From Dermatophagoides farinae (Eukaryota > Arthropoda > Arachnida > Sarcoptiformes > Pyroglyphidae): DNA of 64,000 nt. The stretch is taken from NCBI RefSeq assembly GCF_024713945.1, contig NC_134681.1, positions 2,771,001 to 2,835,000 on the forward strand, given 5' to 3'. The notes beneath the pieces are model-generated. The model ran no database searches. It had not been told where the DNA came from and saw only the letters and a list, made by a program, of their open reading frames with translations. This document shows, in pieces, positions 52,265 to 63,009 of the stretch; within the stretch, counting starts at the first letter, position 1, and each line of letters begins with the position of its first letter. The translations under genes and the position numbers were made by a program.

Positions 52265-54150
52265 ATGATTGATATTCCATACCAGACTAGGAAATAAAAA
52301 CAAGAAGTAAAATCATCAACAACAACACGAATCAACATATCACAGATAAATATTGGCCATGGGAATCTCCAATAGGACGATCATCACCAGTGCAACGGTT
52401 GACGATAATCGATATTCCGGACCTGGCAGGATAAAAAATAAAATCGACAAGTTAAAAGCAACAATCATCATGTACGATACGCACCACCAGCAAATCAATC
52501 GCCGTGTTTGCGTCTTCTTGGAATCATTTTTTTTTACGATCAATACAATTGAATGAATAATTGATTGGAATCAAATCCGACTATCAACAAACAACAACAC
52601 ACCAAAAATGAGCAGAAAACAAACTTGGTCAAAAACAACAACTTGACATCGACTCATTCATGTACAAATAGTAAGTCAAAATGATGAACACAAATCGACC
52701 ATAACAAATACACAACACAAATAGATGTATTTTTCACTGTCAACAAAACACACGTATGTACAATCGACAAATAGTTTTACCGCCAAATTCGAGCCACCAA
52801 TCAGATCAATAGCAAAAATGTCATTGCAACGTAAAAACTACGTTTAGCGATCGTACTTTACAACAAATACACATGGATTGACTTTGAACATTATGAACAG
52901 CCAATAGATTTCATTTTTCGTAGTTTTTCCCCCTCTGATGATCAAAAAGCATTACGAATAGTATAACGAAACGATTTCTTAAAAGTATATAAGTCTTGAA
53001 AAATTTTCAGATCATCAGTTTTCGCAGCCTAGTTATATAGATATGCTGTCAGAAACATCGACAACCAACAACAAATCAATCATCGATCACAATTTTTCAT
53101 TTCATTCCATTTTTATTATTGTGATCATAAACACACGAAATCTTCTGTTTATGAACGAACACGAACAGACACACACACATTCCAACCGCATACACACACA
53201 CACATATTGGCCTCAGCCAACACACCAGACTCCATTCTATTCATTCTATTCCATTGGACACATACACAAACACTGGACACAATCTAAATTAGTTGAAATG
53301 TATCTTTATTTTATATATTTTTTTATTCTTTGTTAGATTTTCTTCTTTATTTTATTATTCAAAATGGCAATACAAATCAGCCAGAAAAAATGAAGTCAAT
53401 CGATGGGAAAAAAACCAACTAAAACCATTACACAACGTCGCTCATAAAATTTTTAAAAACAAAAAAACTTGTCGATTCAAAGTTTGATTGTTTGATCATG
53501 TTAAAAATATTGTGGATATAACGTTACATCTGAATAAGATTTAGAACTTTGAGCAACAACGTGTTTTTTTGTTGTATTGATTTTTTTGTGTTATGATTAA
53601 AAAATTTCTTTCTTGATTATTAAAAAATAAAACCATTTTTAAACGTGATTATTATCTCCTGATCCTTAACAGATCAAGTTATACTGGGTGATCAAACATT
53701 CGAATTTTAATTTTATCCACCGAATAACACACAACACATTCGATTGATTACCATCAAGAATTATTTCAAGAATCATCAATTGATAAAAAAAAAATTGTCT
53801 TTAAGAATTAAATAATCATCATTATTTTATTATTATTATTCTAAAATGGTATGTTGTATCTGCATTCACATTCTCGATTACTTTTTCCAAATCGATTATC
53901 GATTGCTATTTTTTCCATCATTCACTAGTGACTAGTCCAAACGCAAACTATCACCACCACCAGCAGCAGAACAAATGGAAATTATTAATAGAACTTGGTG
54001 TTATAATGACATGATATGAACATGATCATAACACAAAGGCATGGTTATGTAGTCATCATAAGATCACCATAACATCAGCATAATATCAACATGATAAGTT
54101 GACCATAATATGGTTAATTACAACACAGATCATCCATCCTGTGGGAAAAG
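52265..54150. other. Noncoding subtelomere-like region
   Basis: About 1.9 kb with CA-rich simple sequence (53.16-53.22 kb) and irregular CATAA/CATGATAA-type repeats at 54.0-54.12 kb. On the minus strand two acceptor-like TCCTGCCAG and TTTCCTAG sites (near 52.42 and 52.29 kb) precede hydrophobic open stretches. These could be relic exons of a membrane protein, but I cannot identify one. Confidence 0.4.
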
Positions 54151-54218
54151 GATCCGTTTGTTATGAACATCTTCTCAGTTGTTTCTCTTGACTTGAGTAA
54201 ATTGTGACTCATTTGTGA
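54151..54218 (+). repeat. Dispersed repeat, copy 2
   Basis: Diverged, shortened copy of 48194-48312, in the same orientation, recognised by the shared GTGACTCATT and CTTCTCAG/TGTTTCTC words. Confidence 0.5.
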
Positions 54219-55086
54219 GTGTCGTTTTTTGCCATGCTGTCTTTCTCCTCGACTAATTATTGCAATGACGAACATGAACTATTGTGAATATTTATCATTG
54301 TCAACTGTGACAAGTCAAATGATCACGTTCAATGTCTTTTTCTTGATTGAGCCTATTGTATATAAACCGAAGCTGTCCAACAATATTTGCCACTTGTTAA
54401 CCGAAGCTGCGTCAGTCGATATTACGATTTGTGAAAAAAATGTTTCATATCATTTTTGTTGTATTTCATCATCAAATCATCATCATACAATGAATGAATT
54501 ATAATTTTTTTCTGGTTAAACATAATTCCGTCTTGTGATTAAGTTCTGTGTATTAATTGGTGTCGTGAAAGATGAACTGGTCTGGAATGTTGTATAATAA
54601 TGCCTAAGCATACGTCCTTTATGTGTTAAAATCATTGCGATTCTGAACATGTTTCTTTCGTGCACAATTTTACTGTGAATAATTTTTGCAATAAACTATA
54701 GTGTGGCACCACCACTGTTGCCAGTCATGGGCATTTGTGTCTGGTTGACTATGAATGTGTTTTGATAATAATATTTGTATATAAAGTCTTAAAAACGATA
54801 ATAAAGTTTTGTCATTGTTATTTTGCTTTCAAACCGTGCTCTATTTGTTTCTATAGTCAGATTTGTTGTTTTTCCACAATTGGTGTTTGTCAAGTGTTAG
54901 TTCATCAGGATATTAAAGTGACTGAATTTTATGAAACGATTTCATTCGAAAATTCTGTGTTGTGCTGTGCTTAGTGAAGTGTTGTGTTTCATCATCATCG
55001 TTGTGTCCATCTTGTTCATCTGAATATCATCATCTTTATTAATCAATAACCAGACATATTTCAGTGAATTGACGCAACAAGTTTCA

Positions 55087-55345
55087 TAATGGTAAGTGAT
55101 TGGTTTGCTCTTGATAAATGGTGATTAATTTTTTCTTTCAAGCAGAATTTCGTGTTGTGATTCAGTGCTATGATTAATTGGTGTTTGTGAAGTGTTTTAT
55201 TGGTGTCATCTTTATCAATTAGTGGTAAGTGATTAATTATAATGCTGAAGATGTGAAATAATTTTTTTTTCTTTTCAACAGAATTTCGTGTTGTGCATAG
55301 TGCTGTGCAGTAATTTATTGGTGTTAGTGAAGTGTTTTTTTTTTT
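55087..55345 (+). repeat. Two tandem exon-like repeat units
   Basis: Units of about 125-135 bp (about 55090-55221 and 55222-55345). Each begins GGTAAGTGATT, has a T-rich tract ending AGCAG or AACAG, then AATTTCGTGTTGTG, then a GTGAAGTGTTTT end. Each therefore looks like donor, short intron, acceptor and exon in series. A third related sequence (ATTCTGTGTTGTGCTGTGC...GTGAAGTGTTG) lies at about 54948-54990. They are either a degenerate tandem repeat or duplicated noncoding exons. Confidence 0.55.
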
Positions 55346-55759
55346 TTTTTGGATTCAACTCGTCTCTAATTCCATATGTGGTTTGCTATCAACTTGATAT
55401 TCATCAGACAACGTATCAACAAGTGTCAAATTGTTTTCTGTGTGTTGATTAGATTGTGATTATTTAATTTGTGTTTTGTGTTGTGTTATGTGTTCATCTA
55501 GAATTCATCTTTATATCGTCAATTCAACTCAGCTATCTGCTCGACATTTAACATTGTCATCTTGATCGACTCGACGTACCCGGACAACTGCATAGTAGGT
55601 GTCATTTTCATTTGCGCGATTTTGAAGTGAGAGAGATATTTCAGTTTCAATTATAAGTGAGATTCAAATGTGATTGAGAGTTGCAATAGATCTAAATGTG
55701 AGATTAGTAAATTGTTTATATTGTTTATATTATCATATATGTTTTCACTATTTTTACTA
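55346..55759. other. Noncoding spacer
   Basis: T- and GT-rich DNA beginning with a run of T. No coding or repeat feature was recognised up to the duplicated segment at 55760. Confidence 0.4.
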
Positions 55760-55892
55760 TGTACACTTGTGTCACAATAGTCATCACACACAAATTGTTT
55801 ACTTTATTGTTTTTGTGATTCCAAATTATTTTGCTATGAACTTAATGCCATTGTTTTGTATTGTGTTTTGTTGGTTGGCCATTTGCCGCGAT
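55760..55892 (+). repeat. Subtelomeric module segment, direct-strand copy
   Basis: Matches the minus strand of 52132-52264 with a handful of substitutions and small indels (for example GTGTCACAATAGTCATCACAC against GTGTAACAATAGTCATCACAC). In this copy it is followed by about 580 bp of extra DNA before the hairpin repeat and telomere repeats. Confidence 0.8.
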
Positions 55893-56469
55893 CTGTATCA
55901 AATTATGATCTGTCTTTGATTTTTTAAAATGTGACTTGTGGATGATAATGGATTATTTACGATTTATAAATTTTGAAATCTCGTGCGCCATATTTCTATG
56001 TGAAGAAACATTGTCAACTACTTTACCTATTTGAAATTATTTGGGCAAGCTTTTATCTCCACTGTTCTTCGTTGTCATTTTTCACTTGTTCTATTATTGA
56101 AGCATATATTCACCTGTTGATGATTGGATTGGTTTTTCTTCTGCATTTCTGATATTTGTAGTGTACCCTTTTTATTTTGTTTTGATATGTCATCGTTCTC
56201 ATTACTGGTCATGTGTTTCCTTACTTATATGTTACTTTGCAAATGTATAATAATAATTTGAGGTTTATATAAACCTCTCCATTTTTCTTCCTAAATTTAA
56301 GGTTTATTTAAACCTCACTAAAATATCCATATTTTTGCGGTATAACTATCAGTTATTTCCGGAATCGATTGTTTTGAGAATGTTTATTTGTTGTTTTTTG
56401 ATATTAATGCAATGAACTGATCAGATATTGACACAATGGTTATCGGTGGCCAAATTCCCGGGAGGACAA
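55893..56469. other. Spacer within the subtelomeric module
   Basis: About 0.58 kb present here but missing from the inverted copy near 52.1 kb. It includes a pair of AGGTTTAT.TAAACCTC palindromic words near 56260-56320. No coding feature is seen. Confidence 0.4.
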
Positions 56470-56586
56470 TCGAGCAAAACCTCACGAGCGAAGCTCGTGA
56501 CGGTTTTGCGATGTCCTGGAGGAGTGCCTTTCGAGCAAAACCTCACGAGCGAAGCTCGTGACGGTTTTGCGATGTCCTGGAGGAGT
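56470..56586 (+). repeat. 56-bp tandem duplication with strong hairpin
   Basis: Two apparently identical 56-bp units (56470-56525 and 56531-56586) separated by 5 bp. Each contains an interrupted inverted repeat, AAAACC..ACGAGC-GAA-GCTCGT..GGTTTT, able to form a GC-rich stem with a 3-nt loop. The units are markedly richer in G and C than their surroundings and sit immediately before the first TTAGG units. A half unit lies at 52108-52130 on the minus strand beside another telomere-like stub. Confidence 0.9.
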
Positions 56587-56914
56587 AGGTTATCCAGGTT
56601 AGGTTGAATAGGTTTTTAGGTTAGGCCATCATCTGATAGGTGAGACCAGATAGGTTACAGGTAAGTATCCGGAACTGGTTCTGTACAGGTTAGGCAATGA
56701 CAAGTAGTTGGTTGGTCCTTTATGGTTCATTTCGTTTTTTAGGTTAGGTTAGGTAGGTTAGGCTGCTTTAGGATAGGTTGTTATGGCCACCAATAGTCAC
56801 GGTGAAGGATCTCAATACAATCGGTTAGGTTAGGTTAGGTCGATGGTAGAGAATGGTTAAAAAAAAAAAGGTTTTAGGTTAGGTTAGGTTGGTTAGGTTA
56901 GGTTAGGTTAGGTT

Positions 56915-56917
<3 letters not shown>
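56587..56917 (+). repeat. Degenerate (TTAGG)n telomere-repeat array
   Basis: TTAGG and GGTTA units interspersed with unique DNA, becoming purer rightward: clusters at about 56738-56762, 56822-56840 and 56872-56917, the last an almost perfect array. TTAGG is the standard arthropod telomere unit. With the G-rich strand on +, the polarity is that of a chromosome's right-hand end, the genes at 1-48 kb being internal. The array is abruptly ended by a poly(T) run belonging to a retrotransposon. Confidence 0.9.

Positions 56918-56950
<33 letters not shown>
56918..56950 (-). other. Poly(A) tail of the retrotransposon (poly(T) on +)
   Basis: 33 consecutive T on the plus strand, joining TTAGG repeats on the left to the element's 3' UTR on the right; an AATAAA lies 14 bp inside on the minus strand. 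This defines the element's 3' end and its insertion junction. Confidence 0.85.
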
Positions 56951-56952
<2 letters not shown>

Positions 56953-57338
56953 TATAAAAGAAATTTTATTATCAATACGCCAGGATTGGCAATGGCCAAC
57001 CAATATGTTATCAATTACAATTCATGAAAATCATTAAACAATTCATATCATATAAAAAAGAGAAGAAAAAATAACAAAAATAAAATAATAATAAAGAAAA
57101 ATAGGCATTTTCATGTAAAAAAAACTCCACTTGTTCCGGTATTGATTCAGTTTCCATTTTTTCGATCGGCAGTTTGGTTGATTATATTTAAGTATGGGGA
57201 GAATAATCATTCGTACATTATCGGCAATGCCATCATGAATCGGCATTTTGACGGTGATGGTGGTGATATGATGATGGTTACAGCTGGAAAGATTGACAAT
57301 GGTGGCGGATCAATTTTGGCGATATTTTGTTGTTGTTG

Positions 57339-58321
57339 TTGTCGTCGATGGTGTTGATGATGGTGATGATGAAAGATGGCCACAAGGGCTATAGCACAAT
57401 TCGGTGGTAAGTGTCACAACGCTGTGGCAACAGGTTGGCACGGATAATAATGGTCACAGAAGCGGTGGTTGGATCGAGAAAACGACACATGCATTGATAT
57501 CACAAATGGTCGATATTGTCACAGATTGCGGTGATGATAACCAATATCGGATAAGAAATGTTGGATTGACGATGATTGGTGATGATAATGATGATGTTGG
57601 TCAAGGGAAATTCACAAGATGATGATGGTTGATGGTGATGATATGACATGTATCAGCACCAGATTCGAAACACGGATTTTCACAGGAATAATGTCACAAC
57701 ATTGGTAACCAATGCTGGCACAGGCAAAAATCGTGATCATAAACAGTTTGTTGAAAATAATAAAGAAAAAATCACAGAACATAACACAACTACAATTATC
57801 ATTCGCTAGTTGAGATTAGGTCCAGTAAAACACAATGTCTGTTGCTTTGATGGTTGCTTTTATATGGTTTGTTTATGTTTCTCGAAATTTCTCGATGTTG
57901 TTGGTTGTGCTCAATTAATGGTCGAGCATGATGATGATGAACGATGAGCAACTGGTTACATTGGTTTATGCCGCTACCATCAACTGGTATTGGTCGTTGT
58001 TGCTCATGGCTGCTACTATTGATGACTATGGTTGGCAATGTTGATTCGACAATCAATACTCGCTACTATACAAATGGATGAGCTATCTTCGGCTATATCG
58101 ATTGAGCGTCGACCAACAGTCGACTATTTCATTTGTTTATATTGACAATAAATTAAATCTGCAATTATCAACTCGATTCCGATTCTTCGGTATACGATCC
58201 ATGGATTTGACCTGTTGAATTTCATCTGTTGAATACCACTTGTTGCCCATGATGACTTTTAATGTGTGTAAGTGTTTGTGTTTTATGTTTGTGTTTTAAT
58301 GTGTTTTATGTTTTTATTATA
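57339..58321. repeat. Outer palindrome arm, left
   Basis: Reverse-complement match to 63010-63992 (position x pairs with 121331 minus x). The stretches compared, including two reading frames, show no mismatch, and a single-base gap appears at 57338. It lies in the element's 3' UTR. Confidence 0.9.
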
Positions 58322-59253
58322 GCAGTAACCAATTAGCTAGGATTTTCAAATTAATTTAACTTATCTGTGATAATATTTTGTTTCTATTGACATATTTATA
58401 ATTTTTCAATTGACTAGGATTTTCAAATCGACTATAATTAATAGACAATTAAAATTTTCAGATAAATCATCTGTGATAGATACTTATTTGTTCAACATCT
58501 GTGATTTAGGATTTTTCAATTTAGGATTAATAAATTAATGTTGACTATGGATTTTTCATTATTGACTATAAAATTTTTCAGATTTATGAATTGGTTACTA
58601 ATTACTAATTAATCATTTTATGGGTTTTAGATTTATCTGGTTAACGATATACGATTACCCAGCCAGATTTAAATAGGTAGAGAATGCCTATTTCAGCCCT
58701 ATTTGGTTACTGCCAACTATTGTGTGTAAATATTATGTGTATATGGTACAAATTGAATACATGTGTATATGTTTATTTTTGGAACATGAAGGTGTAAGAT
58801 CTGCAACCAATGGCGGCCATTTACGGTATGCCATCCAGAAGAGCCATGGTGCATCAATGAACAATATGTTTATGTGTATGGTATGAATTGTTTGTGTTGT
58901 TATCAATAAAATCGGCTGTTTTGACAACAGCAATAAAACAAAGGTAAAAATCAGCTGTGTTCTGTGTAAATGTGTATATTGTTCATGTGATTGATCGAAG
59001 GTAAGTAAATAATAAATAAATAAATTGGTACCTATAGTGTATAGTGCAAGATCTGCAGCCAATGGCGGCCATTTACGGTATGCCATCCAGAAAAGCCATG
59101 GCGCATCAATGAACAATATCTGTGTATGGAATGTATGTATATGTGTTGTTATCAATAAAATCAGCTGTTATAACAGCAGAAATAAAACAAAAGTAAAAAT
59201 CAGCTGTGTCCTGTGTGAATGTGTATATTGTTCATGTGACTGATCGGAAAATA
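58322..59253 (-). repeat. Diverged middle of left arm, with two 252-bp tandem repeats
   Basis: Two units about 252 bp apart (about 58793-59044 and 59045-59270, the second running into the inner palindrome arm). They share blocks such as AGATCTGCA.CCAATGGCGGCC, GGTATGCCATCCAGAA.AGCCATGG and TGTTGTTATCAATAAAATC.G. The corresponding right-arm region (61988-63009) carries recognisable but strongly substituted versions. The rest (58322-58790) is AT-rich, with little likeness to the right arm. Confidence 0.75.
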
Positions 59254-59344
59254 AATAAATAAATAAATTAATAATGTGTATATATGTGTGTATTCAATGT
59301 GTGTAGTCATCATGGTTGGTGGCAAATTTGAATTGATGATAATC

Positions 59345-60634
59345 TTATCCATGGTCATTATCCGTTGTTGTGATTGATTGGCGATTATTACCACTGTGCA
59401 GATTTTTCCTGTATATGTCCACCAGCATAGCAATTTGTTCGTATAGAACAGCTGTGGCTCTAATTCGGTCAATTGGCTTCATAGCAGATTGTTGAGTCAA
59501 TAAATGATCGCGTCGAAGACGTTCCGATAGTGGACATTCATTTAGCATGTGTAAAACAGATTGATTTTGATTACCACATGGGCATTTAGCATCATCGATG
59601 AATCCGAATCTCTTCAGAAATTCCCCAAACTGTCCATGTCCTGTCAGTGTTTGGGTTAACCAGAAATTGTTAAATGGCCAAAATTTTCTTGCATCACCAA
59701 CGTTTGGGCATAATTTTTTAATCGTTGTGCCAAATTTATCACGATGATAATATCGGTTCCAGTTTATCAGGGCAGTTTTCATTTCCATCTTTTTGATTGT
59801 GGCCATTGGAATTTTTTCATAGTCAAATGTTTGTTTTAATCTGGCCGTCGACATTAGCATCTTTTTTAATTTAACTAATTTTCTATCGCTTCGATCCATT
59901 TTAACCCACGCAATGACCATGTTTGTTGGTGTTGATTCAATAATTTGTTTCGCCAGATTCGATACTTTACTGTGATTTTTCTTTTTAATATGGCTGATTG
60001 CACCTAGATTATTATTCAAAATTGTAATGGCCGCTTCGTTGCTATATTTTTCTTTACAAAAATCGATCGCTTTTGAAATCACAAACAGGTCAGCTTGCAA
60101 ATTAGAGCAATATGTAGGCAGCCGATAAGTTACAGTACCGATAAAATACGTTCCATTGAATAATTGGAACCCACATCCGATTCCATGTCTTGTTCGAATC
60201 GATTTTGTATACATTTGGTAGAATGTTCGCGTAAATGGTTGGCCGCAATAGATTCGTGGATAAGCATTAACATCAATCCTTGTTTCATCAGGTACATCGA
60301 CAACCAAACGATTTTCATTCATTTTATATTTTTTCTTGATTCTGGCCAAAGCTATATTTGCCTGTTTCATGATTTCCAAATGCAGTGGCAACATATCAGC
60401 AATTGCGGTGGTGGAGACAAATGCCGCGGATCGATATGATTTTGTTATCAGCTGGGCAATCGGCCTCTGGAACTGCCTCAGTTCCTTTTGTATAAACACA
60501 TAATTAATTGCTCGGTGCCATGCTGCGCACCCATAGGTAATAATTGGCACTATTATCGAATTGTATAATTGTTTAATAATCTTCGGCCCAAGGCCATACT
60601 TCGAGCGTGCGAAACCGATTAATCGGTTTCGCAC
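59345..60634 (-). pseudogene. Non-LTR retrotransposon RT C-terminus / RNase H-like / zinc knuckle (left copy)
   Basis: An intact 429-codon frame whose first five codons are artefacts of reading across the palindrome centre at 60620; the true N-terminal part of the polymerase is missing. It starts at the conserved post-RT segment (GLGPKIIKQLYNSIIVPIIT then YGCAAW). A degenerate RNase H-like region follows (LQADLFVISKAIDF, then NNNLGAI where active enzymes have an Asp), then LTGHGQFGEFLKRFG and a CPCG...HMLNECP zinc motif, the usual ending of R1-clade ORF2. The lack of stops implies recent activity of the parent element. There is no start codon of its own. Confidence 0.85.
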
Positions 60635-61896
60635 GCTCGAAGTATGGCCTTGGGCCGAAGATTATTAAACAATTATACAATTCGATAATAGTGCCAATTA
60701 TTACCTATGGGTGCGCAGCATGGCACCGAGCAATTAATTATGTGTTTATACAAAAGGAACTGAGGCAGTTCCAGAGGCCGATTGCCCAGCTGATAACAAA
60801 ATCATATCGATCCGCGGCATTTGTCTCCACCACCGCAATTGCTGATATGTTGCCACTGCATTTGGAAATCATGAAACAGGCAAATATAGCTTTGGCCAGA
60901 ATCAAGAAAAAATATAAAATGAATGAAAATCGTTTGGTTGTCGATGTACCTGATGAAACAAGGATTGATGTTAATGCTTATCCACGAATCTATTGCGGCC
61001 AACCATTTACGCGAACATTCTACCAAATGTATACAAAATCGATTCGAACAAGACATGGAATCGGATGTGGGTTCCAATTATTCAATGGAACGTATTTTAT
61101 CGGTACTGTAACTTATCGGCTGCCTACATATTGCTCTAATTTGCAAGCTGACCTGTTTGTGATTTCAAAAGCGATCGATTTTTGTAAAGAAAAATATAGC
61201 AACGAAGCGGCCATTACAATTTTGAATAATAATCTAGGTGCAATCAGCCATATTAAAAAGAAAAATCACAGTAAAGTATCGAATCTGGCGAAACAAATTA
61301 TTGAATCAACACCAACAAACATGGTCATTGCGTGGGTTAAAATGGATCGAAGCGATAGAAAATTAGTTAAATTAAAAAAGATGCTAATGTCGACGGCCAG
61401 ATTAAAACAAACATTTGACTATGAAAAAATTCCAATGGCCACAATCAAAAAGATGGAAATGAAAACTGCCCTGATAAACTGGAACCGATATTATCATCGT
61501 GATAAATTTGGCACAACGATTAAAAAATTATGCCCAAACGTTGGTGATGCAAGAAAATTTTGGCCATTTAACAATTTCTGGTTAACCCAAACACTGACAG
61601 GACATGGACAGTTTGGGGAATTTCTGAAGAGATTCGGATTCATCGATGATGCTAAATGCCCATGTGGTAATCAAAATCAATCTGTTTTACACATGCTAAA
61701 TGAATGTCCACTATCGGAACGTCTTCGACGCGATCATTTATTGACTCAACAATCTGCTATGAAGCCAATTGACCGAATTAGAGCCACAGCTGTTCTATAC
61801 GAACAAATTGCTATGCTGGTGGACATATACAGGAAAAATCTGCACAGTGGTAATAATCGCCAATCAATCACAACAACGGATAATGACCATGGATAA
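60607..61896 (+). pseudogene. Non-LTR retrotransposon RT C-terminus / RNase H-like / zinc knuckle (right copy)
   Basis: Identical in protein sequence to the left-copy frame and in inverse orientation; the first 14 bases again cross the palindrome centre. Same domain content: post-RT connector, degenerate RNase H-like region, LTGHG block and C-terminal zinc motif. It cannot be expressed as a full polymerase because no catalytic FADD-type RT core is present. Confidence 0.85.
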
Positions 61897-61987
61897 GATT
61901 ATCATCAATTCAAATTTGCCACCAACCATGATGACTACACACATTGAATACACACATATATACACATTATTAATTTATTTATTTATT

Positions 61988-63009
61988 CATCAATTCGATC
62001 AGTCACGTCATCAATAAACACATTCACATAATTTACAGCTGATTGAGTGTACTTTTGTGCCATTTGAGCTGTAATTTGAACTGAACAAAATGATAATCAA
62101 CTAGCCAATCGATGGATTTCATTCACCAATATTGTTCATTGATGCGCCATCGATTTATTTGATTTCATACCATAAATGAAAACAACTAGTCAACAGATCT
62201 TGCAGCAATCGATTCCATGTACCGCTGTGCCAATGTATTATTTATTTACCTTCGAACAATGAAACCAATAGCCAAACAGTATTGACACAGAACTGTGATC
62301 CATTAATTATCTACGTTTTATCATTGTTGTCGATTTACGAACCGAGAGTTCTGATCTTATGCTGTGATGATTCACACCATAAATTAAAAATGTTATTGTG
62401 ATTATTGATACATGATGAATCTAATGGATGGCATACCAAGATTTTGAAACATTGGTTGCAAATCCATTGTCCTTGTTTTTACCATAGTAAACAAAAATGT
62501 AAACATTGTATACGTCATCTATGAATTAACACAAACAAAATACACAAATCTGCTCATCACAATTCACTAGCAGCATTAATGTAAACACCACTGTATTGAA
62601 CATGCACATCCATTACCTACACAAGTCTGGCCAATTAAGTCGTACATAGTTTTAGCTGCTCACACATATACAACGGAAAATGTGCTCTAACTATGTGTGT
62701 AGTATTCAATCGAACACGCTGAACAACTTGATAGTTAATTTTGTTTGTTACATAGTCAACATCAACTTTGACATTACCATCATAAATTGATTTCTCAACA
62801 TCATCACCAGCAATATGTGTTCAATTCTGTGCCTCTATCAGATGATCAACACTGATTAATGATAATTGACTACAAAAGATTTTTTTTTTGTCTTGGCTAG
62901 TCATATATAAACAAAACTTTTTGTGTTGACAACTTGCTAGTCGAAATTTTCTTTGAGCAGAAGTCTGAAAATTTTCGTGTTTGTTTATGCTAAAAGTTTG
63001 TTTACATGG
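61988..63009 (+). repeat. Diverged middle of right arm
   Basis: Homologous in order to left-arm 58322-59253 but 90 bp longer and heavily substituted. Landmarks such as TATTGTTCATTGATGCGCCAT (near 62141), ACAGATCTTGCAGCAATCGAT and TGGATGGCATACC (near 62426) match the two left-arm repeat units. It represents a different subfamily or older copy of the same 3' UTR. Confidence 0.7.

Larger units (their letters stand above)
56918..60620 (-). mobile_element. R1/TRAS-like non-LTR retrotransposon, left copy (5'-truncated at palindrome centre)
   Basis: Read on the minus strand: the C-terminal part of the reverse-transcriptase ORF, a 2.4-kb 3' UTR containing two 252-bp repeats, an AATAAA (plus-strand TTTATT at 56965-56970), and a 33-bp poly(A) tail (poly(T) 56950-56918). 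That tail runs straight into CCTAA repeats. Insertion into telomere repeats with a poly(A) tail is the hallmark of the TRAS/SART branch of R1-clade elements. Its 5' part, including the endonuclease, ORF1 and most of the RT domain, is absent because the copy stops at the palindrome centre. Confidence 0.8.
59254..61987. repeat. Perfect head-to-head palindrome, inner arms
   Basis: Arms 59254-60620 and 60621-61987 (1,367 bp each) are exact reverse complements wherever compared, with zero spacer; the centre reads CCGATT|AATCGG. Both encode the same 429-residue frame. Position x pairs with 121241 minus x. Confidence 0.93.

Noticed and set aside
52340-52543. Hydrophobic minus-strand frames near 52.3-52.5 kb as a ligand-gated channel or transporter
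   Set aside because: Acceptor-like sites precede them, but no diagnostic motif of any channel or transporter family could be found.
56587-56917. CRISPR-like or satellite array
   Set aside because: The 5-bp periodicity and TTAGG unit identify arthropod telomere repeats; no spacer-repeat structure is present.
57404-58056. Mirrored 72- and 85-codon frames in the outer arms as possible accessory genes
   Set aside because: They are identical in both arms only because the DNA is; composition is GAT/CAA-repeat-like and they lie in the retrotransposon 3' UTR.
60607-60634. Start codons of the two mirrored polymerase frames
   Set aside because: The first codons are read across the palindrome centre (GTG in each copy), so they are not genuine starts.
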